This document shows, one piece after another, positions 11,247-22,064 of a stretch of DNA of 64,000 nt (position 1 is its first letter; each line of letters opens with the position of its first letter). The position numbers and the translations under genes were made by a program. The stretch spans positions 64,481,994 to 64,545,993 of the forward strand of contig NC_053045.1 in NCBI RefSeq assembly GCF_003473485.1. Reading direction: 5' to 3'. Source of the stretch: Medicago truncatula (taxonomy: Eukaryota > Streptophyta > Magnoliopsida > Fabales > Fabaceae). The notes under the pieces were generated by a model that made no database searches, was not told the DNA's origin, and saw only the letters and a list, made by a program, of their open reading frames with translations.

Positions 11247-14200
11247 TCATGCCTTTGATTCAACTAAGTCGCCTTTATCTCTCTTGTCAGACTTAATCCT
11301 TAAAGCCACTCTGCCAATTGGATGGCTACTCTTGCTACTCCCACCAACATCTTTCTTAGCAATAGAACGCTGCATGATCCTTATAGGAATTCCACCCAAA
11401 TCAAAGTCATCTTTCAAGGATTTTGTTAGGAACCTGGTGTCTGTATCAGAAAGCTTGGTCTTCCCGTGCACAAACGCAACAAATGTAGGCGGTCGAGCCT
11501 TAACCTGAGTAAAATACTTGATCTTAGGCTGTGCTGCCTGGTCTTTCCAAGAATGTCTGCTCATAACCTGATCAAAAACAATCGGGAGAAAGAATACTTA
11601 CTACCAATTGCACATTTTACTCTTCACCCAAAGTTGTAATTGAAGTAGTTAATACCTTTTGCAACCAACGGTTAAGACGAGCTGTAGATAATCTTGTACA
11701 CCATTTTTCGTATGTATCAATGACCTGATGCAAGACGGTTGTACGGCCCCTTCCCTCCAATGCTGAAATGAATACTACTGGGATTCCGGTAACCTGTTGA
11801 AAATTGCCAATACTCAATAGTAAATTACAATACAAACAATGGGTAAAGTTTGTTATTCATTCACTAAAAGCAAAGAAAGAGGGATGTTGAGGACTGTATG
11901 ATAAGTCGATAACCTCACAGATTTTGCTTGTTCTTTTTTTCAACTTCAACTTATCTATTTTAATATCATGTTAAAACACAAATTTGGACGTCTATTTTTA
12001 AAAAAAGTTAACATTTTAAACATCGTGTATAATAGTCCAATATATTGAACATCTAGACGAAATTAAGCTCATAACTACATGGCAAACCTGTGGTATAATT
12101 GTCTGGATTTCTTGTTGAACAGCCTCCAGAACCTGCTCATAGGATGCTGATTTGTTTTTTCCCCTTAGAAGATCCATCTTGTTCACAATCACAACAAGAC
12201 CACGTCCCTCTTCCACGGCTCGTCTGGCTATAACTACTTCAGCATGTTTCATACTTCGTTTAGCACTTACTATCTGGTCAACATAGACTTTCCAATAAAA
12301 AAAACCTTATAACAAGATTAAATATTTAATTAACACCTTGAAAATAGAGAGGAGAGACCTTTCTGATTGATCACGTTTTTAATAAAGGGTGTTACAAACA
12401 TGAACACATACTTCACATTCACAAATGCATCATAATGGACAACATAACTTCATTTAAGGGGTAAAGTGTAAACCAAAAATTATGGGACTGAAGCAGGACG
12501 CATGTTTCTTTCATCAGAGAGAACAAACCACCCTAGAACTATCGAGTCTTCAATGAAAAAGTATTTGGGAAAATAATCAGCAAAATCCAAAAATCTTAGT
12601 AGATTCAAAATTTCTACAAGATAAATGAATTACTAGAACAATTACATTCTGATTGGGCTCAAATGTGAGTTTAATTATTAGAAATGTGTGAAACCAAATT
12701 AGAACAATAAACATTATGAATATAAACTTCGCATGTTAAAACATTGGTTGATTATATCACATTTTGGCACTATTGTCTGAAACATGCAATATAAGCAGCA
12801 TACCTCGCCGGCATCTAGTACCAAAGCAATTATATGAGCCCGGAGTAGACTCTTCCTTGATTGCATAATGCTCAAGGATGATGCTCCTTTCTCCAGTTTT
12901 GTCCTCTGCAACCAACCAGCAGTATCAACCTGAATGGCAGCAAAACATTCTAAATTTTAAAAATGTAACCGGAGTTTCAATGTTAAATGTTTACTCTGCG
13001 TTTATGATAGGTACTGAAAAATGAAATAAAACAAAAACGAAAAATTCACTCTATTGATAATGAACTTCAGGCCTGTATCAAGTTGATATCAGGTTCTGGG
13101 TTCTTGAAAACTAAGGGGTGTCCTCAGCCATCAGATTCAAGACCTCGAGTAATTTTCAGGAAATGAAGTTGTCGTATACCCAACAACCTACCAAGAACAG
13201 CACTTGTCTGTCTAATTCTACTCTGTGTTGTAAAAGATTGATTGGAAGTCAATTCTTCTCAGCGTTATCGATGGCAGTAAATGGTGGAAGGGAAAAATTC
13301 CGCTATTTCCGCCATAAAACACCATATCGCCACTATCCTTCACAAATTGGCTATAGCGGTTGGCAAAAAACTGCCACCCCAATCTGCCATGACCGTAATT
13401 TAATAACATTGATCCTTTACTCTACAAGGACAATTGGAGTGTCTTGTCTCTCAAATCCAAATCCTGCTGTTATTTCTTAAGCCCTACTTCCCTATCTTCT
13501 TCCTCCATGTCCTCCATCAAAGGCGGTTAGTATGGTGATTCTTAAATTTGCACACATCCTCGGGTCTCCATTCTATCCTCCCTTCAAACATGTCCCTCTT
13601 TATTTCTATCCTACAATCTATCTTGGTAGAGTAATAATGGGACACATCATGGAGGATTGAACTAAGCTCTAGATAGTAGATAGTGGATACCATGTTGAAG
13701 TTGTGAGATTTTAGATAAAGGAGGAGAGAAAATAAAATAAAAATATTGATATAATTGATAATGACTTAGTACGAAAGACTAAACAGTAATCTCTCTTTAT
13801 AGAGATACACACACTCGATCCTAAATAAATAAGAAAATTGGGGAAAACAGTAATAATACTAAGCAACAGGTATGTAAAATAATCATAGGTGATAATCTAA
13901 GATACATCAAAATTGAAAACTAATCATATGGGATAAACCAAGACATTCCATAATAATATCAAGATATTATCCGATTTTTTTCCAACAACTCTCGTTCCTC
14001 CATCGCATCTCATGTACTAACCAAAAAAATAACTGAAACGAGAATGAAAAATTTAGCGTATTTACGCTTGCTTCAAGCACCTATGTAGGTGACATCAAGT
14101 ATTGGGTACTAGAAAATTAAAAGAAGAATGTAGAAGAGAGGATTAAACAAAATAGCCAAGGCAATCAGAGAGTGGTCAGTCTCTCCAAAAGAGTCCCAAC

Positions 14201-15874
14201 TATTTCTGGCCGTATCTCCCCCAATTCATACCCGTCCCCTTGCAACCAAATAACACACCCACTACTGCCACTAGCCCCCCTCCAGCCAACTCAACAGTTC
14301 GTTACAGAGTAGGGTGTCTTTTTAACATCTATCACTGGCTTACAATTCCCTGCATCCTATCCCCACTTTATTCTTATGTGCACATTAGTTATTTTAGGGG
14401 TTTTCCAGTCTTGTTGGTTTATCACCTATATATTAAAGCAGACCCTATTTAATATGACAACAATTAAATTAAGTTCAATCAAAATACTAATTTGGATGCT
14501 TACAAACATGAATCAGCATGGTTGACAATTAAATATGCAATTGATGTGTTACGAATAGAGATTTGAAACCAAGGAAAATCAGAATTGTAGCAAATTGATT
14601 TGGAGCTGATCATGCTAGGCAAATTGTGCAATACTTCCCCTAATGATGTATATAACGGGGCATTATGAATTTACAGACAAGACTAGTGAAATTGCATATC
14701 GCCAAGGCTACATGCAGCAAAGAAGCTCGCGGTACTTGAATGCGCACATAAATTGGAAAAGAAATGTGTGGCAATAATATCTAATTTGAAGGTCAGAGAA
14801 ACAAATAACTACTATACTATGTTTTCCTCCAACAAGATACATTCCTTTAGATTCTGTCAGTTTCCAACTCTAAAACACTACTAAAAGTCCAAAACCAAAA
14901 CTTACCAGATAAATAGTTCTTCCTTGAAATTCAAACTGAGTTCTGATTGCATCTCTTGTGAGACCAGCTTCGGGACCCACAAGAACACGATCTTCTTGCA
15001 ACAATGTATTCAGCAAGGTTGATTTACCAACATTGGGGCGTCCTACAATTGCTAGCTGCAATGGCAGCTTGCTTTCGTCAGCCTCAGGGAAACTAGACTC
15101 ATCACCACAGGTATTCTCCTTAGCACTTTCATCTATGATGAATAACAATTGAATGCAGAATCAAAAGAAGATATTAGAATCAAAATAAGCTTGAAGTTAT
15201 CATTTTTATAATAAATAAATAAAAGGGTACTTACTCAGCATATAGTCCTCCAAAACAGGTTGAAGTGAGAGAAACAAGTCATGCATACCAAGTCCAGTCT
15301 CAGCAGAAATAGCAATAGGATCTCCAAACCCTAAACGGGACATTTCATTGGCAGAAGAAGCAAGAGAGCCATCAACATCAAAGAGGGATTCAGATTTATT
15401 CATAACAAGAATAGGTTTAAGTTGAGGTGCATTTTTGCGCAACCATTTTCCAACTTCCTGATCAAGAGGATGAAGACCAGCTCTAGCATCAGTGAGGAAG
15501 AGTAAGGAATGAGAAGTAGACAAGACATTAGCAGTGAAAGAAGCAGTTCTATGGAGAATGGAACCAGAAGTGGCTTCAGCTTCCAAACCAGCAGAGTCCA
15601 AAACTCTGAAACGCAAGTGACCTAATTTGGCGACTCCTTCACGAATGTCGCGGGTGACATGATCGTCGGGTGTGTTGTAAACAAGAGCCTCCCTTCGACG
15701 AATGAGACGATTAAAGAGTGCTGATTTTCCGACGTTAGGTCGACCGAGAATGATGACGGTGGGGAGACGAGATATTTCAACTTTAGTAAAATCCAAGTTC
15801 TTCTTCTTAGTACAGAAACCTCTACTGAAAGTGCGGCGGGTCCACCGGAAAAGGAATATATTGGAATTAGACAT
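11247..15874 (-). CDS. Der/EngA-type GTPase with two G domains, probably mitochondrial
   Basis: Tandem-GTPase of the Der/EngA family, which assists large ribosomal subunit assembly; in plants it serves organellar ribosomes (family knowledge). Exons on the minus strand: 15874-15235, 15132-14906, 12929-12804, 12273-12088, 11793-11656, 11567-11247; 545 residues. G domain 1 has GRPNVGKS (44-51), DSAG (93-96) and NKSE (159-162). G domain 2 has GRPNVGKS (244-251), DTAG (291-294), NKMD (362-365) and SALEG. The last ~105 residues fit the KH-like domain ([15 protein letters not shown], then GIPIRI). The N-terminus ([12 protein letters not shown]) is rich in Arg and lacks acidic residues, like a mitochondrial presequence, but plastid import is possible. 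Intron 2 is long (about 2 kb) and holds an LTR fragment. The first G4 motif is NKxE instead of NKxD, so its guanine contact may differ. Confidence 0.93.
13693..13987 (-). mobile_element. Copia-like LTR fragment, minus orientation, in Der intron 2
   Basis: On the minus strand the segment starts TGTTGGAAAAAAATCGG and ends ACTTCAACA, and is followed by TGGTATCC, which resembles the initiator-Met primer-binding site (TGGTATCAGAGC) of copia elements. The next ~200 bases (13690 down to ~13490) could be leader sequence. No second LTR and no TSD were found, so this is a truncated copy. Confidence 0.55.
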
Positions 15875-16520
15875 AGCGAGTTAAGAAGAGGTGTGGTTTT
15901 CTCTTTCAAGCATTTTATCAAACAATTGCCAATGCCGCCGCACTGTTGGTTGATTCCGATGAGTGTAAACTCATTCACTTTCACTACATATCAATTCAAC
16001 AATCAATCAATCAATCAATGTTTAAGTGAACGTGACGTGAGGATTTGATTTTGGAAAGATCATAGAACTCAGCCTGATGTTGTAATTCTCGCCAAGCTTG
16101 CTGGGTTGGAGAAGAGGTGGTGGAGGAGAAAGGGAGAAATACAATACATATTGGATTTGCTGTGTTGTGGATTTTAAGTGAAAGTGAATCTCAACAGTTG
16201 CTTTGATCCAATGACTGTGTTATTGTTAAAGAAATATAATGAATGTGTGTGTATTTTATTATCAATGACTTACATAAATTCAAGATGAAAAATAAGGCTT
16301 ACATTATTTTTTTTATTTTTAAAAAAATATATAGGTGAGCGATGAATTTTTTATCAAATAATGTGGCATATTTTTTGTTTGGAAGAAGTTAAAATGAAAT
16401 ACATTACTGAAAATCTAAAAAATTTCAGCACAAAAAATGCAAAAAAAAAAAAAAAACAATAAAAAGAGCATCAGTTTGCTTCACAAAAATAAGAAACTAA
16501 AAAGAAGTTGGAAAATCATA
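15875..16520. other. Upstream region of the Der-like gene
   Basis: Presumed 5' UTR and promoter of the minus-strand GTPase gene. No TATA box is assigned and no other gene is seen. Confidence 0.45.
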
Positions 16521-16668
16521 CACCCTCCGGTCACTAATATAAGCAAAAAAACTACATTTTAGGTTCATTCATTTAATGATGTATGTGGTCTATAATAAAG
16601 ACTATATGCATCATTAAATGAATGAATCTAAAATGTAGTTTTTTGCTTATATTAGTGACCGGAGGGTG
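16521..16668. mobile_element. Stowaway MITE, 148 bp, near-perfect hairpin
   Basis: The left end CACCCTCCGGTCACTAATAT and the right end ATATTAGTGACCGGAGGGTG are exact inverted copies, and the two arms remain nearly complementary to the centre. TA flanks both ends (16519-16520, 16669-16670). A diverged relative lies at 52429-52575. Confidence 0.92.
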
Positions 16669-16749
16669 TACATATGAATCTTCAAACAAGATAATGGGTT
16701 AAGCCACCACAAACTATAAGAATATGCAAAATTTGAACGATTTTATCAA

Positions 16750-16930
16750 GAGGAATGCTAATGACACTTGTTTTTCAACACTCTCTTTAACACTCATTCT
16801 CTTATCGGATGAAACCAACCTATGACCCGACACTTTAAGAGATACCCATTTCTAAAGTGTGGAACACACTATGATTTAAGTCAATACAAAAGTGAGTGTT
16901 GGAGAGAGTATTGAGAATGGAACGATGCTA
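16750..16930. repeat. MITE-like inverted repeat
   Basis: Left arm motifs (ATGCTAATGACACT, TCAACACTCTC, AACACTCATTCTC) face the right-arm counterparts GAGTGTTGGAGAGAG, GAGAATGGAACGATGCTAAC. The element is non-coding; boundaries and TSD are unclear. Confidence 0.5.
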
Positions 16931-17615
16931 ACACTACTCTTTTATCAAAGCTTGGGCAAACGCTATCACCTATAACTGCTTTTCTCGAACTGTGGCTTTC
17001 GCTCCAAGAGCTTGCAGATTCAAAGGATAATGTCATGGGTCAAATATGTTAACATCAAAGTCCAAATGAAAGAATTGAATTTATGAACAATGAGTATATT
17101 GTGAGCTTTTTAATTATCACCTCGAGGATAAGGTGTTTGTGCATGATCAATGGAATGTAATAACCTAAGATAAACCCAATATAATAGAGTAGTCCAAGTA
17201 GGTAAAGATTATGATGAGTTAGTTGTATTAGATATTTTAATGGATGAGCCACCGTGTTCTAGAAGGATCCAAAGAGATATTTTTTGCGATGAGTCATTGG
17301 AATGTCAATGCTATAAATAATTGGTTGGTCATTATAATCATTATCAAATGAATGAATGGAGAATATAATTATGTTACAATATTGTAGTTGTAACTTTTAG
17401 TCCCCTTTTAAAGTAACTATCATCCATTAACGAACAACCCTAAAAGTTGTTCAAGCACCAATTGTAATGAACAACTTTTGAAATGATAAAATAAACAAGT
17501 ATTTAATATTCTCCCTTCAAAACAAAAGTATTAAATATTTTAATTTTATAACTTTTTTTTAAAACTTATGTTTTAATCCATATTACCCTACTATAAATTT
17601 AATAAAATATGTCAT

Positions 17616-17690
17616 CGTGAGCTTAGCGATAGGGACAATGCATAATAAATGTAAGGTTTGGGGTTCGAACCCTGACAACAACAAAAAAGA
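17616..17690 (+). repeat. tRNA-related SINE-like fragment
   Basis: GTGAGCTTAGC, a shortened A-box region, is followed by the B box GGTTCGAAC (17662-17670) and a short A-rich tail. It belongs to the same dispersed family as 2836-2950. Confidence 0.5.
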
Positions 17691-18001
17691 AAATTAATAG
17701 TTTTTTTTTTATAGTTTATAATATATGTTTTTAATATAAAATAAATTAAGTTATATTTTAAGAGTGGGAGGAAAAATTAGATTATATATTATATTATCAT
17801 GGTGAGAGTAGTTGGGTTATCCATAGTCAACCCCGTATTTTTAATAAAAACTTTTGCTTGCCTTGCTACATTGCTTCGGTCGCCTGGCCTCATTGAATCC
17901 GGATAAACACGAACTCCGTTCATCATGTATTTTTAAAATAGTGGAAAAGAAGAGGTAATAATAATAATAATAAAAAAAAAAAAACAAATAATAATAAAAA
18001 T

Positions 18002-18009
18002 TATATAAA
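18002..18009 (+). promoter_or_regulatory. Candidate TATA box of the Alfin-like gene
   Basis: TATATAAA lies 107 bases before the start codon at 18116. The transcribed leader would include repeated GAAATT and GAGAA units. Inference from position only. Confidence 0.4.
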
Positions 18010-18115
18010 ACCCTAGGAAGAAAAAGAAAAAGAAAAGCGAAAATCTAGTGGGAGTGGGAGTGAAATATATAATTGAAATTGAAATTGAAATTGAAGAGAA
18101 GAGAAGAGAAAGAGG

Positions 18116-21100
18116 ATGGAAGGAATGGCACAGCACCCGGTACCTCGAACTGTTGAAGAAGTTTTTAGCGATTACAAAGGCAGACGCGCCGGTTTGATCA
18201 AAGCTCTCACTACTGGTCAGTCACTTCATCATTCTCGCGACTATTATTTTTAAACATTTTTACTTAATCATCCTTATTCTTCTTCTCTTTCAGACGTTGA
18301 AAAGTTTTACCAGCTCTGCGATCCCGGTTAGTTCTCTCTCTCTCTCCTTTTCTTCACCGTGTGTCTGCGCGCTTTCATAATTCTACAATTCAGTACCCGT
18401 TATTTTCTGCTATGCTCTTACTCCTAGGGTTTTCCTTTTTTTTTCTTTTCTACTTTGCTATTCATATGCTTTGCTTGCATTTTCATCAACACTCAATTAC
18501 ATATGCCCACTCTTTGTCTACAATTCACAACTTTTCTGCTGCAGGTCGGGGCGGGACGGAGAATTGGGTATTACTGAATTAATACTGCCCATGCCTCATT
18601 TTTTATCAAGGATTTCTGCTGACTTAAAACACTTGAATTTTTGCCACCGAAATCAATAACACCAGACCACTTATCTTTCCCATAAATGCAAGAATCAACT
18701 GCAACTAATTCTCATTTTGTTTTCTCCTCTTCCTTTCAATTCACTGCTACATTTTTAGGGTTATTTTAGTTATTACCAATTTACCTGTCACTTCTACTAC
18801 CTTCATTTCCTTCTCACTCTTGAAGGTGGTTTAAAAGTCATTGTTGCTCAATATGATAATAAATCATTTATTCTAATGCATGTTTCCAAATCTATCCTTT
18901 CTTTCTAAACTAGCCATGTCTCTCAAATTTCAGAAGAACCCATAAAAAGTTATTATTTGTTAAAATTATACTCTTCTCATTGACAATTGCAGAAAAGGAG
19001 AATTTGTGCCTCTATGGGTTTCCAAATGAAACATGGGAAGTGAACTTGCCTGTCGAGGAAGTGCCTCCTGAACTTCCCGAGCCAGCATTGGGTATAAACT
19101 TTGCTCGGGATGGAATGCAGGAGAAGGACTGGTTATCACTGGTTGCAGTTCACAGTGACTCATGGCTGCTCGCTGTTGCTTTCTATTTTGGTGCCCGCTT
19201 TGGATTTGGTAAGAATGATAGGTAAGAATTTCTCTTCTCTATTATACTTATGCAAAAATTGTCTAAGCGTATAAAACTTAGAAATTTCTCTGTTATTCTT
19301 ATAGAACTCTCAACTTTTTCCTTATACTTATTTCCGGCCTTGATTTTTATTTTCCTTCAAGTGTTGACTTTGCATATACCTGCTAGTTTTGAACTTCTTT
19401 GATGCATCTAGGCTGTTCAGAATCATTCATTCAAGCACTGCACAATATTTGCATTAAGTTTTATCAATTTAATCTATTTGAAATTTGCAATGTGCTTTGT
19501 CTATGTGTGAAACTGCTAATTTTATATTTTAGTTATTTTTTGCTTCTCAATAGTCTTTTAAATATGTAGACAAACATGAAAAATTGGAAGTTATGTAATG
19601 TTCTTGTTGCTTAGTAGTATGCTCATAAATGGCTCAGTAGTAATAGTTCTCTTACTATAATCTCAGTCCCCCTTGTTGAGAAAGTTATGGATTATGTTTG
19701 AACAATTACAACACAAAAATCAACATGGGACGTGACTATGGGATGCTTATTCTTTCTCATGACTGTTAGGTATCTGGTGGTATTGATAGGGTAACTGCTG
19801 ATGCAGTCGGTTATTTTAATATATAGTCAGTTATTTTAATATATAGTTAGTTATTTTAATATATAGTTATTTAGGAGCAGTTAGCATTTTGTATAATATG
19901 CAGTATTTGTGTTGATTAGGAGCAGTTAGGCAGTTTATGCAGTAATTTGTATTGATTAGGAGCGGTTACAGGAAGTTCAAGCCATTTGTTTGTATAAATA
20001 ATGCCATTTGGCCACAACAGTAGGGGGAATTCAGAATTATTAAATTAGAAACCTTATTGGTTTTGGGCAGAGAGAGAGAAATGTCTCTTCTCTGAGGAGC
20101 TTTTGCTCTAGGATTACAGAGGGATAATCTTCTGTAATATTTTCTTTTCAATCAATAATACTATTTCTTTTGTTTCTCTTTAATTCGGGTTCCTAACAAT
20201 GACTATGGAGGTTCTGTGCTTCGCAAAATATTGGGGTGGAGTGGATCTTTGTTGCGGCCATAGCGCTGCGCGGGGGCAGCTAAATCACGGAGGAATGGTA
20301 GAGAAATTGCGGAGAAGATGGGGACAACGAATAAGATAAGCAAAAAAGTAAAAAATGCCCTCGTTTTTATCACAAAACAACAAAAAGGCCCTTGTTTTTC
20401 ATTTTGAACCATGTAGAGTTTTTGACTTCTGTGACCTCTCTTCGCTTCCACGATCTCACCTCTCTGTGACCTTTGATGTTGTGCGACTCCAGCGCGGCTA
20501 GTGCTGACTCCGGCGACCTTCTCTCCCCTGTACTCTACGTGACAAAATCTCCTCTTCTCCCCTGTTTTTCTCTTCCATAGACTTTGGTACTATAGCATTT
20601 TGGGAGTCGCCCATTATGATACGCTGACCATCATTGGCCACATAGTTTTGGATAACATGGATCGATTGTACAAAATGATGGGGAGATAGATGACCACGTC
20701 AATCACAGGATCTTTGTAGGATGGATGAAACAGAAGAATGATTAGTGTAATTGGCATTAGAAAAGTATCACTACAGTTTAAAGAAGAGTTTTACCTATAA
20801 GACCAATGATGCTGTATGGGACTACATAGGGGCAGTAAAGAGCCATCAAGAAAGTGAGCTGAGTGTTTTATAGATGATAATGTTACAATGATGAGTGGTT
20901 ACATAAGATTAGCAAAGGTGATTGAGTCTTGCCTTAAGTGGTTTTGAGTGTAGAATAGATGGTAGATTCTTGCCTTAAGTGCTTTGGGGATGTGGGGAGA
21001 AGAACCAAGGTATCCCCAGTTGGAGGATGGTCCGATTCTGATACTTAAGGTAGAGGGATATAACAAAAACTTTAGGTTAAATCATTTAGGGAAATTAAGT

Positions 21101-22064
21101 TAGTCAACCTTGTGCTACAAAGCTCTTGTCATGGCAGGGTCCAGGGAAGGGTTGAAGCCATTATAGGTCTATTGTTGGCAGCCTTATCCTGCATTTGCAA
21201 GAAGCAGATTCCCCAATTTTAATCCGTCATCTTTGAGATATTTACTTGAGTCACCCCCTCCCATTGGATCCCTTTTCCCTATACAGTTGACAATGACTCA
21301 GTTGAATATCAAAAATGATAGTCCAATCAAATATAAAATCAAGAATTGGGGAGATGTATGATATTTCTTTTGCATAATAATTGGCGTAGGGCAGGTCAAG
21401 AAGAAAAAAAAAAATCAAAAAGCCATATTTCTTAAGGAGCCTCAACAAGAAAATGCATATTGCTAGAAATCTGGAGAATGTTGAGCTCTAAGTTTGTACT
21501 TGATATTAATATTTAGGAGTTTCATCTAATTTTGGTTGAAATGGTTATTTACAGGAAAAGGCTTTTTCAGATGATAAATGATCTGCCAACTGTCTTTGAG
21601 CTTGCAACAGGAACTGCTAAGCAATCAAAGGATCAACTGACTGCTCACAACAATGGTAGCAATAGCAAGTACAAATCAAGTGGAAAGGTATACAGTTTTC
21701 CATTTCATATTTTTATTTTATGTTTCTATCACTGCCATGCATATGGAATTCACTCGTGTTTTCCTGTTTGGATGCTTCCTTTTAACAGTCCCGCCAGTCT
21801 GAATCTCAGACCAAGGGTGTGAAGATGTCTGCACCAGTCAAAGAAGAGGTTGACAGTGGAGAAGAAGAGGAAGATGATGATGAACAAGGTGCAACCTGTG
21901 GTGCTTGTGGTGATAATTATGGCACCGATGAATTCTGGATCTGTTGTGATATGTGCGAGAAATGGTTCCATGGTAAATGTGTTAAAATTACTCCTGCCAA
22001 GGCTGAACACATCAAGCAATACAAGTGCCCTGGCTGCAGTATCAAGAAGCCAAGAATTGGATAG
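18116..22064 (+). CDS. AL6: Alfin-like PHD-finger protein (AL6/AL7 type)
   Basis: Plant-specific Alfin-like nuclear protein; family members bind trimethylated H3K4 through the PHD finger and influence stress and phosphate responses (family knowledge). Exons 18116-18215, 18294-18326, 18993-19221, 21555-21687, 21789-22064 give 256 residues, the usual length. The N-terminal Alfin domain (about 8-135) reads [41 protein letters not shown] and [11 protein letters not shown] variable acidic linker (EEEEDDDE, 190-197) precedes the C-terminal PHD finger (202-248), with [20 protein letters not shown] and YKCPGC supplying the Cys4-His-Cys3 zinc ligands; the DEFW..CD residues match the methyl-lysine cage region of the family. 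Intron 4 is 2.3 kb and contains a solo LTR and an RTE LINE relic. AL6 rather than AL7 is suggested by the gene order. Confidence 0.95.
19764..20198 (+). mobile_element. Solo LTR (435 bp) in Alfin-like intron 4
   Basis: The segment starts TGTTAGGTATC and ends GGGTTCCTAACA, a TG..CA LTR with short inverted ends. It is flanked by the 5-bp TSD ATGAC at 19759-19763 and 20199-20203. Inside are a TATA-like TATAAATA (19993-20000) and about three 20-bp units of AGTTATTTTAATATAT (19815-19868). No internal retrotransposon region lies next to it, so it is a solo LTR formed by recombination. Confidence 0.88.
20640..21120 (+). mobile_element. Degenerate RTE-type LINE fragment
   Basis: Nucleotides AAAATGATGGGGAGATAGAT, then ATGCTGTATGGGACTAC and GAGTGGTTACATAAGATTAG align by eye, in order, with the RTE element at 62818-63652 (AAAATGACGGAGAAATAGAA; TTATTGTATGGTACGGA; GAGTGGTAAGACTAG). 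Further blocks such as GTGGGGAGAAGAACC continue the match. Many indels and stops are present. Boundaries are approximate. Confidence 0.6.

Noticed and set aside
13280..13400. CCGCTATTTCCGCC / GCTATAGCGG repeats as a coding or regulatory unit
   Set aside because: Looks like remains of a dispersed repeat also seen near 20260-20310; no boundaries could be set.
16521..16668. Near-perfect hairpin that could be taken for a miRNA precursor
   Set aside because: Terminal CACCCTCCGGTCACTA repeats and TA on both sides make it a Stowaway MITE; a relative occurs at 52429.
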